This document shows positions 1 through 6,772 of a stretch of DNA of 28,893 nucleotides, piece after piece. The stretch comes from an uncultured Eubacteriales bacterium. Lineage in GTDB: Bacteria; Bacillota; Clostridia; Christensenellales; UBA1242. Every line of letters starts with the position of its first letter. The first letter of the stretch is position 1. Both the position numbers and the translations under genes were made by a program. The notes beneath the pieces were generated by a model. That model saw only the letters and a list, made by a program, of their open reading frames with translations, did not search any database and was not told where the DNA came from. The DNA lies in contig CAOQRA010000009.1 in assembly GCA_948512295.1 (NCBI GenBank), positions 1 to 28,893 on the forward strand, given 5' to 3'.

Positions 1-127
1 CACCAGCATTTCTTGCTTTTTCTGAAAGCTTTGCTCCCATAAATGCTAAGTACTTTCTACGTGCTGCGTCATATTCGCTTTTGCTTGGTATGTATACTTT
101 CTCTCTTAATAATGTAGGTTTTGCCAT
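1..127 (-). CDS. Unknown protein, N-terminal fragment (runs off left edge)
   Basis: A reading frame starts at an ATG (minus strand, base 127) with an AGGAG ribosome binding site at 135-139, and stays open for 42 codons to the window edge. The visible part begins MAKPTLLREKVYIPSKSEYD and is basic, with no signal peptide or membrane segment. I do not recognise the family. It lies on the host side of the tRNA, so it is not part of the prophage. The good RBS and open frame make it a likely real gene, but only the N-terminus is visible. Confidence 0.55.
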   Translation of the reverse strand, partial: MAKPTLLREKVYIPSKSEYDAARRKYLAFMGAKLSEKARNAG

Positions 128-200
128 AATTTTACTCCTATATATTTTAAGTATAGCACAAAATTAAATAAAAAACAATACTAAAGTATAAAAATACATC

Positions 201-273
201 CAAAGATTCTTCGGACATTCACCCCACAAACGCTGAAGCGTTCGTGGGGGACCCCGAAAGCCTCAGAATGACA
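201..273. repeat. Dispersed palindromic repeat, copy A
   Basis: The segment starts with AAGATTCTTCGG and ends with CCTCAGAATGACA, the same arms as in the copy at 531-635. Its middle is a strong hairpin: 222-234 pairs with 237-249 (13 positions, one mismatch, 2-nt loop). It is one unit of a dispersed intergenic repeat family in the host flank. Such repeats give spurious short ORFs containing HPEPR-like peptides. Confidence 0.65.
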
Positions 274-297
274 AAGTTAGGGCGACACCACTCGTTA

Positions 298-435
298 AAT
301 AAAAAGTTGAGTTGTAGGAATAATCTCAACTTTTTATTTTTACGCTGCAAGTCAAAAGCCTTGACAGCTACCTCGCGGTTTCTCTCCTAGTCTTCTTCCG
401 TCTAAAGGGCGGGAACCCAAATGTTCCCGCGGATA
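298..435 (-). ncRNA. Candidate structured small RNA, type unassigned
   Basis: On the minus strand a plausible promoter (-35 CTGTCA at 465-470, 17-bp spacer, -10 TATACA at 442-447) precedes an 8-bp GC-rich hairpin (409-416 with 423-430). A second hairpin lies near 343-370, and an intrinsic terminator at 301-335. The transcript would be about 140 nt. No good ORF with an RBS is seen; the minus-strand frame over 352-585 runs through repeat sequence. I could not match it confidently to 6S, tmRNA, RNase P or a riboswitch class. Confidence 0.3.
301..335. terminator. Bidirectional intrinsic terminator
   Basis: The 11-bp perfect stem AAAAAGTTGAG (301-311) pairs with CTCAACTTTTT (325-335) around a 13-nt loop. 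A T-rich tail follows on the plus strand, and the minus strand also has T-rich sequence, so it could act in both directions. It would end the candidate small RNA on the minus strand and insulate the gene at the left edge. Confidence 0.7.
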
Positions 436-530
436 AAATAATGTATAAGATGTATCAGTTGAAATGACAGTATACCGAGTATGCCATCCTGACTTGGAGC
501 GCACAGAGGGGACTGATAAAATTAAGAGTG

Positions 531-635
531 TGTCATCCTGAGCCGCGAGCGTATGCGAGCGAGCCGAAGGATCTTTTCTGGGCACTCTGTAAACTGACTT
601 TATCTAAAAGATTCTTCGTTTCACTCAGAATGACA
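531..635. repeat. Dispersed inverted repeat, copy B
   Basis: The left arm begins TGTCATCCTGAG and reaches GAAGGATCTTTT. The right arm reads AAAAGATTCTTCG and ends CTCAGAATGACA, so the ends are imperfect inverted copies of each other. The left arm also contains GCGAGCG twice, separated by TAT. No transposase is present, so it is either a MITE-like or a REP-like intergenic element. Translation of either strand gives only repeat-derived peptides. Confidence 0.65.
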
Positions 636-664
636 GCCTCTGGGAGAATGACAAACTTTGGGAT

Positions 665-696
665 TGTCAACCTGACGCATAGCGGAAAAATCTTTT
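665..696. repeat. Degenerate half-copy of the dispersed repeat
   Basis: The segment runs from TGTCAACCTGACGC to GGAAAAATCTTTT and matches the left arm of the 531-635 element with several substitutions. Another faint copy (CCATCCTGACTTGGAGCGC) lies at 484-502. Apart from these relics I see no gene between 128 and 821. Confidence 0.4.
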
Positions 697-821
697 CTTG
701 TTTGTTTAGTAGGTTGCTAAGCTGCTCGAAATTGAAATGTGCTTTTTTTGAGTGTTCGGGAGGCCTAAGCCACTAGAATGAAAATATCTTTCGTATATTC
801 AACGAAACATCCTATTGCATA

Positions 822-1433
822 TTATCTTTTTAAAAATTTAACAAAAAGCGTAATATTTCTTTTTTGTCTAGCTTGGTCGCTAGCCTCACCGTGACCGCTA
901 TATACTTTGTCAAAAGGTACATTTGCAAGTTTTTCAAGACTTTCAATCATGTTTTGCTTGTTAGAGCCTATTAAGTCTGTTCTTCCAATACCATTTGAAA
1001 ATAGTGTGTCGCCTGCAAATAAGTTGTCATTTATAAGATAGCAAACGCTTTCACTGCTGTGTCCACATGTGCATAGTACATCGATTTCAAAAGGCGCAAG
1101 TGTCAAGTGAAAATCACTTTCAAAAAGTTTAAACTCATCAAAATTTGATATTGCAAAAGTTTCGCCATAATTACGTTCTGGATTTAATAGCGTAAGCGTC
1201 CCGCTTTTTTGCATAAATATAGGGCAGTGAAACTCTTTTGCGTATTCTTTGCAAAAAAAAGCATGATCAAAATGCGCGTGTGTTAAAAGTACTGCAAGCA
1301 CTTGCATATCTCCTAAAACTTCTTTAATTTTGTTTAAATTTGCTCCACTATCGATTATGATGGCTTTATTATTTTCGCTAAGTAGATAAACATTTGCCTC
1401 ATATAGGTCGGCAACGATTCTCTTTATTTCCAT
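822..1433 (-). CDS. MBL-fold (glyoxalase II-like) metallohydrolase
   Basis: This 203-residue protein has the complete metal-binding set of the metallo-beta-lactamase fold: T51-H-A-H-F-D-H57, H125 in a CGH motif, D142 in AGDTLF, and H181 in SGHG, with GRTDL at 150-154. The length and the GRTDL segment fit the small single-domain YcbL/glyoxalase II-like hydrolases, cytosolic enzymes that hydrolyse thioesters such as S-lactoylglutathione-type substrates. The true substrate cannot be told from sequence. The usual TPGH motif reads TCGH here, but the histidine ligand is kept. It is a host housekeeping gene, divergent from the tRNA, and lies outside the prophage. The start has no strong Shine-Dalgarno. 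Confidence 0.85.
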   Translation of the reverse strand: MEIKRIVADLYEANVYLLSENNKAIIIDSGANLNKIKEVLGDMQVLAVLLTHAHFDHAFFCKEYAKEFHCPIFMQKSGTLTLLNPERNYGETFAISNFDEFKLFESDFHLTLAPFEIDVLCTCGHSSESVCYLINDNLFAGDTLFSNGIGRTDLIGSNKQNMIESLEKLANVPFDKVYSGHGEASDQARQKRNITLFVKFLKR

Positions 1434-1479
1434 AAAGACTATTTTAGCACGAAAAGATTAAAAAATAAAATGTTTTTGA

Positions 1480-1508
1480 TTGACAATAACAAAAATTTAT
1501 AGTAAAAT
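1480..1508 (+). promoter_or_regulatory. tRNA-Trp promoter
   Basis: A consensus -35 TTGACA (1480-1485) and a -10 TAAAAT (1503-1508) are separated by exactly 17 bp. The predicted start, about 1515, lies a few bases before the mature tRNA 5' end. Confidence 0.85.
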
Positions 1509-1521
1509 TGATGACGAATAT

Positions 1522-1595
1522 AGGGGTGTAGTTCATCGGTAGAATGAGAGTCTCCAAAACTCCAGAGGAGGGTTCGATTCCTTCCACCCCTGCCA
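1522..1595 (+). tRNA. tRNA-Trp (CCA anticodon)
   Basis: The cloverleaf is complete. The acceptor stem is 1522-1528 with 1585-1591. The D arm starts at 1531. The anticodon loop CTCCAAA is at 1552-1558, with anticodon CCA at 1554-1556. The T arm is 1568-1584 with loop TTCGATT. The discriminator G1592 is followed by an encoded CCA (1593-1595). The first anticodon-stem pair is an A-C mismatch. A phage integrase gene lies immediately downstream, so the 3' half of this gene is the probable attachment site and the phage should restore an intact tRNA end on integration. Confidence 0.93.
1571..1595. other. Probable attL core (inferred)
   Basis: Tyrosine integrases of temperate phages often use the 3' end of a tRNA gene as attB. 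Here the integrase stop codon is only 88 bp from the tRNA end, and phage genes follow without a break. The exact core cannot be defined because the right attachment site is outside the window. Confidence 0.5.
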
Positions 1596-1654
1596 ACACT
1601 ATATATTGTGCTTTAGCCATATAATAATATACTACATATGGTGTGTTTTAAAAT

Positions 1655-1676
1655 TTTAGGCGCAATTTAGGCACAA
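1655..1676. repeat. Tandem 11-bp repeats, candidate integrase arm-type sites
   Basis: Two adjacent 11-mers, TTTAGGCGCAA (1655-1665) and TTTAGGCACAA (1666-1676), differ at one base. They lie between the tRNA end and the integrase stop, where arm-type integrase sites are expected. An inverted partial match (TTGTGC, 1606-1611) lies close to the tRNA. A role in the intasome is inferred. Confidence 0.5.
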
Positions 1677-1683
1677 ACTATCG

Positions 1684-2835
1684 TTATTTACTTGATTTTT
1701 TGCCCAAAATTTTGATTATTGTATCTTCTTCATTGGGCATCATATGGGCGTAGGTGTTGAGTGTTTGCTCAATATTGCTATGCCCTAATCTTTTTGCGAC
1801 TGCAACTATAGAAGCTCCTTCGCTAATTAATAGGCTCGCATGACTATGTCTAAAGTCGTGTATTCGTATTTCTGAAACCTCAGCAGCTTTGGCTGCATTT
1901 TTTAATATCCTACATATACTCGTTTCGGGGAGTGGCTTTTCTCCATTAAACACGAAATTCCCACTTATTTTATTTTCTTTACTCCATTCATGAAGTGATT
2001 TAATCATTTGGCTTAGGAATTCAGGAACTTTAATTTTTCTTATTGATGATGCGTTCTTTGGAGTGGTCAGCATCCATGACGCTCCGGTGACTTTTTTTGA
2101 TATTGATTTATTAATATTTAGAGTGTTATTTTTTAAATCCCAATCTTCCCAAGTGGTTGCCAACATTTCGCCTTTTCTACAGCCAGTATAATAAAGCGCA
2201 TGAAAAAAGGTTTTGTATATGATATCGTCAACATGCTCCATGACACTTTCAAATTGTGTTGGTGTCCATATTGCCATCTCTTTTTTTGCTTCAAGATTTC
2301 TAAATCCATCAACTTTTGTTAGTTGATTTGGAATGTTATGATATTTATCGGCATATCTTAACATGCTTGACAAGCAATTTCTAAGATGGCATTTATAGTT
2401 ATAACTATATTTGTCTAAAGATTGTTGCCAATTTAGTATATCTTTTGGAGTGATTTTTTCTACAGTATAATTTTTAAAATATGGAAGAATATGCCCCTCG
2501 GTTTTAGACTTGAAGTCGTAGTGTGTGCTTGGCTTAGTGCGGGACTTTAAAAAAGTTTCATATTCATTGTAAAGTTCAAAAAATGAAATATTCTTCTTTG
2601 CAGGTGTTTGTTTGTAAGTTGTAATAAACTCTGCATATGCATCATTAGCTTCTCTTTTGGTTTTAAAGCCACTCAACCTTTTTTGCTTTTCAATACCATT
2701 CTCAATAATCCTAAATCTTGTAGACCATGCCCCGCGCTCTATCTTACCACCACAAATTTTGCACCTGTCATTTTTATCGGCAGATACATTCTTTTTACAA
2801 TTAGGGCAGTATTTAGCTTGTTCAAATGTTGGCAT
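1684..2835 (-). CDS. int: Phage integrase (tyrosine recombinase)
   Basis: This 383-residue integrase catalyses site-specific recombination between phage attP and the host tRNA-Trp site. The catalytic set is complete: R220 (TGCRKGE), K260, H326 and R329 (HDFRH), H352 (LGHS) and nucleophile Y362. An arm-type DNA-binding region lies at about 35-70 and a SAM-like core-binding domain at about 84-165. The N-terminus carries a four-cysteine zinc-ribbon motif (C10, C13, C25, C28), which may aid DNA binding. It reads leftward toward the tRNA, which is typical. Only 12 bp separate it from the upstream exonuclease gene, so it is probably co-transcribed with the repressor operon rather than having its own strong promoter. 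Confidence 0.95.
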   Translation of the reverse strand: MPTFEQAKYCPNCKKNVSADKNDRCKICGGKIERGAWSTRFRIIENGIEKQKRLSGFKTKREANDAYAEFITTYKQTPAKKNISFFELYNEYETFLKSRTKPSTHYDFKSKTEGHILPYFKNYTVEKITPKDILNWQQSLDKYSYNYKCHLRNCLSSMLRYADKYHNIPNQLTKVDGFRNLEAKKEMAIWTPTQFESVMEHVDDIIYKTFFHALYYTGCRKGEMLATTWEDWDLKNNTLNINKSISKKVTGASWMLTTPKNASSIRKIKVPEFLSQMIKSLHEWSKENKISGNFVFNGEKPLPETSICRILKNAAKAAEVSEIRIHDFRHSHASLLISEGASIVAVAKRLGHSNIEQTLNTYAHMMPNEEDTIIKILGKKSSK

Positions 2836-2847
2836 TATTTCTCCTTG

Positions 2848-4173
2848 TTATGCTACATTTTTATGTATAACTGCTGAGCATTGTTTATATAATTCATGAG
2901 TTGTTAAGCAGTCATCAAGTGATTTGTGGGAAGAGTAGTTTAGATTAAGATGTCGTTTAAGAGATGGGAGGTCATGATTTTTTAGCGTTGTAAAAACCTT
3001 TTTTGATATCCTTAAAGTATCAATGGCTAAAAAATCTTTTTTTAGTTCTATTTTATTATTGTAACAATCTCTAATGATGAATCTTAAATCAAAATTTATA
3101 TTATGACCTACGACGATATCGTTACCTATAAAAGTTAAGAATTTTGGTAGTATTTCAGCTATATTTGGAGCATCTTTCACCATTTCATCAGTTATCCCGT
3201 TTATAGATGTTGCTTCTGGTGGAATAGAGTTCGTGGGATGTATATATGAGTCAAATCTGTCTACTACTTCAAAATTTACAACTTTTACAGCACTTATTTC
3301 AATTATCTCAGACCAATTTGGAGACAATCCAGTTGTTTCAATATCTATAACTGTGTAACTCTTTGTTGGTTTTGTGGTGTATTTATATCTTTTTCTAACA
3401 GATGTAGATTGCGGAGTTTCAATATTTCCATGATTTTCTATAATACTCTCTATTTTATTTGCATCATAACCTATTTCGTGTGTAAAGTCATACAATTCAG
3501 AAGTTTTAGAACGTGCAAAATCATATCTATTCAAAAATCCTCCTTCAGAGCCATCAGTTAACCCTAAAGTAAGTCCTAGTCTTGCAACGGTAGCAAGTTT
3601 AGAGTATTCTTTTTTGTTTTTGTATATTATACATAATCTTTTTATAGCGCCTAAATAACCTATTACAGCTTTAATGTTGTTAGTTTTAGACTCCCAAATA
3701 ACATCTGGAATAAAACTTAGAGCTTTTAAACAATATTTTTCACAAGAGTCTATATCTTTTTCTTTTTGAAAATATTCTTGTAGTTCGTCATAACATCTAA
3801 GCCCTCTTGTGGGAGAAATTTCTAAAGCTTTTACACAAAGGATAGCGGAGTCAATATAGTTATTTTCTACGCATTTTTGAAATAAATGGAAAAGGAAACT
3901 GGACAAATCAACAAAATGGTTTTCAAAATCAGCAGCATCTTCAAGTATTTTTTGTTTTTGTTCTAAAGTAAGGTGAGGGATATTTCTATTCAAAAAATAA
4001 TATTGGTTATCTTCGGAAATATTATTATAATTATTTTTAGATTGAGATAAAGTCATATTATTCACTTGTGGAGATGAGTTCTCTTTCTTAAGTTTGTTTT
4101 TTATTACACTAATTACAAAGCATAGTATCAAGAATATAAACGCAACAACACAATAAATGATTGTCTCCATCAT
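2848..4173 (-). CDS. Membrane-anchored DEDDh (DnaQ-like) exonuclease of the lysogeny operon
   Basis: The 441-residue protein has three parts. Residues 4-24 form a hydrophobic membrane segment followed by lysines, so the bulk is predicted to be cytoplasmic. Residues about 70-245 are helix-rich and repeat-like, possibly TPR-type. Residues 273-432 are a 3'-5' exonuclease domain of the DNA polymerase III epsilon/RNase T superfamily, with all DEDDh residues: D277 and E279 (IDIETTG), D362 (NINFD), H416 and D421 (H-x4-D). Its ATG overlaps the repressor stop by 4 bp, so it should be made in lysogens. A membrane-tethered nuclease expressed with the repressor suggests superinfection exclusion or defence, but that role is inferred. 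Confidence 0.8.
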   Translation of the reverse strand: MMETIIYCVVAFIFLILCFVISVIKNKLKKENSSPQVNNMTLSQSKNNYNNISEDNQYYFLNRNIPHLTLEQKQKILEDAADFENHFVDLSSFLFHLFQKCVENNYIDSAILCVKALEISPTRGLRCYDELQEYFQKEKDIDSCEKYCLKALSFIPDVIWESKTNNIKAVIGYLGAIKRLCIIYKNKKEYSKLATVARLGLTLGLTDGSEGGFLNRYDFARSKTSELYDFTHEIGYDANKIESIIENHGNIETPQSTSVRKRYKYTTKPTKSYTVIDIETTGLSPNWSEIIEISAVKVVNFEVVDRFDSYIHPTNSIPPEATSINGITDEMVKDAPNIAEILPKFLTFIGNDIVVGHNINFDLRFIIRDCYNNKIELKKDFLAIDTLRISKKVFTTLKNHDLPSLKRHLNLNYSSHKSLDDCLTTHELYKQCSAVIHKNVA

Positions 4174-4778
4174 AGACTCCTTCTTATCTCTACTGCAACG
4201 CCAATGATTCTGACTGGAGTGTCGATGACTTGTTGGTTAGAGAAAAAGGTTGGTTTAAAATTACAATTAGGATTGTGAGGAAGCACCCAAAGTCCATTGG
4301 GTTCTTTTTTTATTTCTTTAAGGGTGGCGTCATATCCATTAATCATTACAACGCAAATTTTCCCAGATTCAGCATCATCCTGTTGGCGAACGATAACGAC
4401 ATCTCCATCATGAACTGTAGGAACCATGCTATCGCCTTTAACTTTTAGAGCAAAATATTCACCGCGTTTAGCCATGTCTTCTGAAATTTCTTCATAATCA
4501 AGTATATCTTCAACAGCCTCAATAGGGATGCCTGCGGGGATAACGCCAAGAACAGGTATTTTTATACCTTTAGATTTTTCAACATTACCTTCAAATAAAG
4601 AAGATGGAGAAATATTGATTGCTTGACATATTTTTTCAAGTGTCGCTGAGGAGATATTTTTGTCATCATGTATGATGTTATAAATATGTGTTCTTGAAAT
4701 ATTCGCCTTTTGAGCGATTCTCGATATAGATATCTTACTTTCTGCGATTGCCTTTGCTAATAGTTTATTTATGTTCAT
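4170..4778 (-). CDS. CI/LexA-like phage repressor (HTH + S24 peptidase)
   Basis: This 202-residue protein keeps the prophage silent. The N-terminus (about 1-62) is an XRE-type helix-turn-helix. The C-terminal part is an S24 self-cleaving peptidase with catalytic S117 (KGDSM) and K154 (TLKEIKK). The cleavage site is probably A82-G83 in VIPAGIP. This layout is that of repressors that cleave themselves after RecA activation, so induction by DNA damage is expected. The gene is divergent from the Cro-like gene across a 140-bp control region carrying two copies of GTGTACAC. An AGGAG RBS precedes the ATG. The stop overlaps the start of the exonuclease gene (ATGA). Confidence 0.92.
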   Translation of the reverse strand: MNINKLLAKAIAESKISISRIAQKANISRTHIYNIIHDDKNISSATLEKICQAINISPSSLFEGNVEKSKGIKIPVLGVIPAGIPIEAVEDILDYEEISEDMAKRGEYFALKVKGDSMVPTVHDGDVVIVRQQDDAESGKICVVMINGYDATLKEIKKEPNGLWVLPHNPNCNFKPTFFSNQQVIDTPVRIIGVAVEIRRSL

Positions 4779-4798
4779 TTTGCACTCCTGTTAAGTAG

Positions 4799-4827
4799 AG
4801 TGTACACTATAATTTATAAATTTTCAA
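4799..4827 (-). promoter_or_regulatory. Repressor (leftward) promoter with overlapping operator
   Basis: On the minus strand, -35 TTGAAA (4822-4827) and -10 TACACT (4799-4804) are separated by 17 bp. The -10 is embedded in the perfect 10-bp palindrome AGTGTACACT (4799-4808), a probable operator. A protein bound there would block this promoter, suggesting autorepression or Cro control. Confidence 0.7.
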
Positions 4828-4856
4828 GATTTTTTTATTTTTTTTGTTCAAAATAG

Positions 4857-4885
4857 TTGACAAATAAATTTTACAGGTGTACACT
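4857..4885 (+). promoter_or_regulatory. Early (rightward) promoter with overlapping operator
   Basis: The -35 TTGACA (4857-4862) and -10 TACACT (4880-4885) are separated by 17 bp. The -10 overlaps GTGTACAC (4877-4884), the same palindrome as at the leftward promoter. Repressor bound here would shut off the early operon. The two promoters have the same design in opposite directions. Confidence 0.75.
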
Positions 4886-4918
4886 ATAAAAGACAATAAA
4901 GAAAAGGAGGTGAACAAA

Positions 4919-5083
4919 TTGGTTTACAATAAGAGCGAAATAGCTCGTAAAACTGGGCTTTCTAGAGTTTCGGTAAGCAACATACTCAATCATAAAGAAA
5001 AGAATCCAAAGCTAGAAACGCTCAAAAAAATCGCAATGGCATTAAATTGCTCAGTAGACGATTTGCTAAAAGAAGAAAGTTAA
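4919..5083 (+). CDS. Cro-like small HTH regulator
   Basis: This 54-residue XRE-family protein consists almost only of a helix-turn-helix (residues about 4-50, with KTGLSRVSVSNIL as the recognition part). As first gene of the early operon, opposite the repressor, it is placed like Cro, which shuts off repressor synthesis in lytic growth. I chose the TTG at 4919 because an AAGGAGG site at 4904-4910 lies 8 nt upstream. An in-frame GTG at 4877 sits inside the operator and promoter and is probably not used. Confidence 0.8.
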   Translation: MVYNKSEIARKTGLSRVSVSNILNHKEKNPKLETLKKIAMALNCSVDDLLKEES

Positions 5084-5098
5084 AAAGGAGGTAAATGC

Positions 5099-5308
5099 AT
5101 GGAAGGGAAGTTGTATTTAGACTGCATCGACATTATGGATATGTTCGACTGTGGTAAGGACAAAGCCTTATCGATTATCAGGTCAGTCAAATCCGTATCC
5201 GACACTTGCAAGATTAAAGGCAAAATTACTAAGCCCGACTTTGACAAGTGGTATAATCGCCCATTAAAAAAAGACAATGCTGCGATTGCGAACGATAGCA
5301 TTGTCTAA
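5099..5308 (+). CDS. Small excisionase-like or DNA-binding protein
   Basis: The 69-residue protein starts 15 bp after the Cro-like stop with a strong AAAGGAGG site. The sequence (YLDCIDIMDMFDCGKDKALSI near the N-terminus, then an FDKWY segment) looks like a short winged-helix or MerR/excisionase-type domain, in which IMDMFDCGKDKALSII would be the helix-turn-helix. Its position next to the repressor and Cro fits an excisionase or second early regulator. The assignment rests on size, pattern and place. A hairpin overlaps its stop. Confidence 0.55.
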   Translation: MEGKLYLDCIDIMDMFDCGKDKALSIIRSVKSVSDTCKIKGKITKPDFDKWYNRPLKKDNAAIANDSIV

Positions 5309-5338
5309 GTAAGATGCGCTACGAAAAACATCTTACTT
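5307..5338 (+). terminator. Hairpin after the immediate-early genes
   Basis: AAGTAAGATG (5307-5316) pairs perfectly with CATCTTACTT (5329-5338) around a 12-nt loop. The T tract after it is weak, so it may be an attenuating terminator or an RNA-processing or antitermination site between the regulators and the replication genes. Confidence 0.5.
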
Positions 5339-5387
5339 TAATTGTAACACAACCAAACAAAAAAATCAATTAAAGGAGAAAAAATTT

Positions 5388-5522
5388 ATGAAAAAATTAA
5401 TTTTCAAAGGCACTCCAGATGAAGTGTGCCGACAAATCACATTATCTAAATTAATGTGCAAAATGAGGGGAGTTAAACCCGTAATCATAAATGCAATGGA
5501 GGTGGAAGATGGACAAGCTTAA
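5388..5522 (+). CDS. Small hypothetical phage protein (44 aa)
   Basis: A short frame starts at ATG 5388 after an AAAGGAG site (5372-5378) and ends at TAA 5520-5522, overlapping the start of the nuclease gene by 14 bp. The product starts MKKLIFKGTPDEVCRQI and is basic. This N-terminus recalls short phage proteins of Firmicutes early operons. No function can be assigned. The RBS, spacing and overlap support translation, and translational coupling to the nuclease is likely. Confidence 0.6.
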   Translation: MKKLIFKGTPDEVCRQITLSKLMCKMRGVKPVIINAMEVEDGQA

Positions 5523-6168
5523 ATCAATGAGTAAGGCTCATACAAGATATTACACCTCAAGCGGGGAGTTGGTTCCTGGCTCAACTACAGTTACAGGAAT
5601 ATTAAACAAACCAGCATTAGTGCGCTGGGCAAATCAACTTGGATTGCAGGGGATAGACTCTACCAAATATGTGGATAAAGCGGCTAAAATTGGCACTTTA
5701 ATTCATTACTTAGTAGAATGTCACATCACTAAGAAAACACCTAATTTAGACGATTTTACAAAGGCAGAACAAGAGATAGCGCAAGTCGGGTTCAAGAAAT
5801 ATTTGGACTGGGAGTCTAAGCACACTATTGAACCTATTTTCAATGAAAAAGGTTATGCCTCTGACAAATTCAAGTATGGTGGGACATGCGATTTTTACTG
5901 TAAATTAGACGGCAAATATACGCTCGTTGACTTCAAATCATGCAAAGGAATTTATGATGAGCAATTTGTTCAAGTTTCTTCTTATGCAAACCTTTTGAAA
6001 GAAAACGGACATAAGGTTGAGCGAATCTTAATCTTACGAATTGGAAGAGATGAAACGGAAGGCTTTGAGGAGAAATACATAGTTCCAAAGCAAGAAAAAT
6101 TGTATTTCAATGTATTTAAAAATCTTTTAAAAATTTACTACTTGAAGAAAGAGTTAGGGTGGAGGTAA
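5509..6168 (+). CDS. PD-(D/E)XK nuclease, RecB/Cas4-like phage exonuclease
   Basis: The 219-residue protein (counted from ATG 5509, 6 nt after GGAGG at 5498-5502) has the PD-(D/E)XK core: GTLIHYLVE (H66, E70), D128 in GGTCDF, D141-F-K143, and Q155-xxx-Y159. It most resembles the RecB/Cas4-type single-domain nucleases of phage recombination modules. It lies directly before an ERF recombinase and SSB, so it probably makes 3' single-stranded tails for annealing, as lambda Exo does for Beta. An in-frame ATG at 5491 is possible but has no RBS. Confidence 0.8.
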   Translation: MDKLKSMSKAHTRYYTSSGELVPGSTTVTGILNKPALVRWANQLGLQGIDSTKYVDKAAKIGTLIHYLVECHITKKTPNLDDFTKAEQEIAQVGFKKYLDWESKHTIEPIFNEKGYASDKFKYGGTCDFYCKLDGKYTLVDFKSCKGIYDEQFVQVSSYANLLKENGHKVERILILRIGRDETEGFEEKYIVPKQEKLYFNVFKNLLKIYYLKKELGWR

Positions 6169-6171
6169 GTT

Positions 6172-6771
6172 ATGAAGTTAGTAGAAAAAATACAAAAAGT
6201 GAGAGTTGCATTACAAAATGAAACTCCAAAAATGACAGGTAAAAACAGAACATTTAAATATTTTGAGTTGGAAGATTTCTTGCCTAGACTTAATGCGCTT
6301 ATGGATGAATATAAGATGACTGCTATACCTAGTTTTGAAACTGAAATTGCGACTATGACGGCTTATGACTTCGAAAGTGACGAAACGGTGGTTATTAAAA
6401 GTCCTATGGGTTCTGCAAAATTAGCAGGATGTCATGAAGTGCAAAACATCGGGGCGGTAGAAACATATCAAAGAAGATACTTATATCAGGCGATGTTTGA
6501 TATTAATGCAAAAGATGTGTTAGATGGTGAATTTAAAGATGGTAAAGATGATGTGAAAAAAGCACAACAAAAACCAGATAACAAAATTACTTGCGATAAA
6601 TGTGGTTGTGAAATTACCGACACAAAGCGAGTTAAAGATGGAAACGAATACGTTGTCCCTGCAAGTGAAGTTAAAGAAAAGTGTGGTGGACTTTGTATGA
6701 AATGCTGGCTTGCTGCTAACCCACCAAAAACAAATGAACCTAATAAACCAATAGAAACGAGGGAGGTGTAA
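6172..6771 (+). CDS. ERF-family single-strand annealing recombinase
   Basis: The first about 125 residues of this 199-residue protein match the ERF superfamily (P22 Erf type): LVEKIQKVRVALQ at the start, TFKYFELEDFLPRLN, and the signature GAVETYQRRYLY at 94-105 followed by AKDVLDGE. ERF proteins bind single-stranded DNA and anneal complementary strands during phage recombination or genome circularisation. The C-terminal part carries cysteines C141, C144, C171, C175 and C178, suggesting an added zinc ribbon. The gene lies 3 bp after the PD-(D/E)XK nuclease and directly before ssb, forming a three-gene recombination cassette. Confidence 0.9.
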   Translation: MKLVEKIQKVRVALQNETPKMTGKNRTFKYFELEDFLPRLNALMDEYKMTAIPSFETEIATMTAYDFESDETVVIKSPMGSAKLAGCHEVQNIGAVETYQRRYLYQAMFDINAKDVLDGEFKDGKDDVKKAQQKPDNKITCDKCGCEITDTKRVKDGNEYVVPASEVKEKCGGLCMKCWLAANPPKTNEPNKPIETREV

Positions 6772-6772
6772 C

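Noticed and set aside
352..585. Minus-strand open frame of 77 codons
   Set aside because: It has no RBS, runs through repeat sequence and overlaps the candidate small RNA. It looks like a repeat-derived frame rather than a gene.
528..776. Plus-strand frame starting MCHPEPRAYASEPKD
   Set aside because: The peptide is a direct translation of the dispersed repeat; such HPEPR frames are artefacts.
4877..4918. GTG at 4877 as start of the Cro-like gene
   Set aside because: It lies in the operator and -10 box, upstream of the strong RBS. TTG 4919 has AAGGAGG at the right distance.
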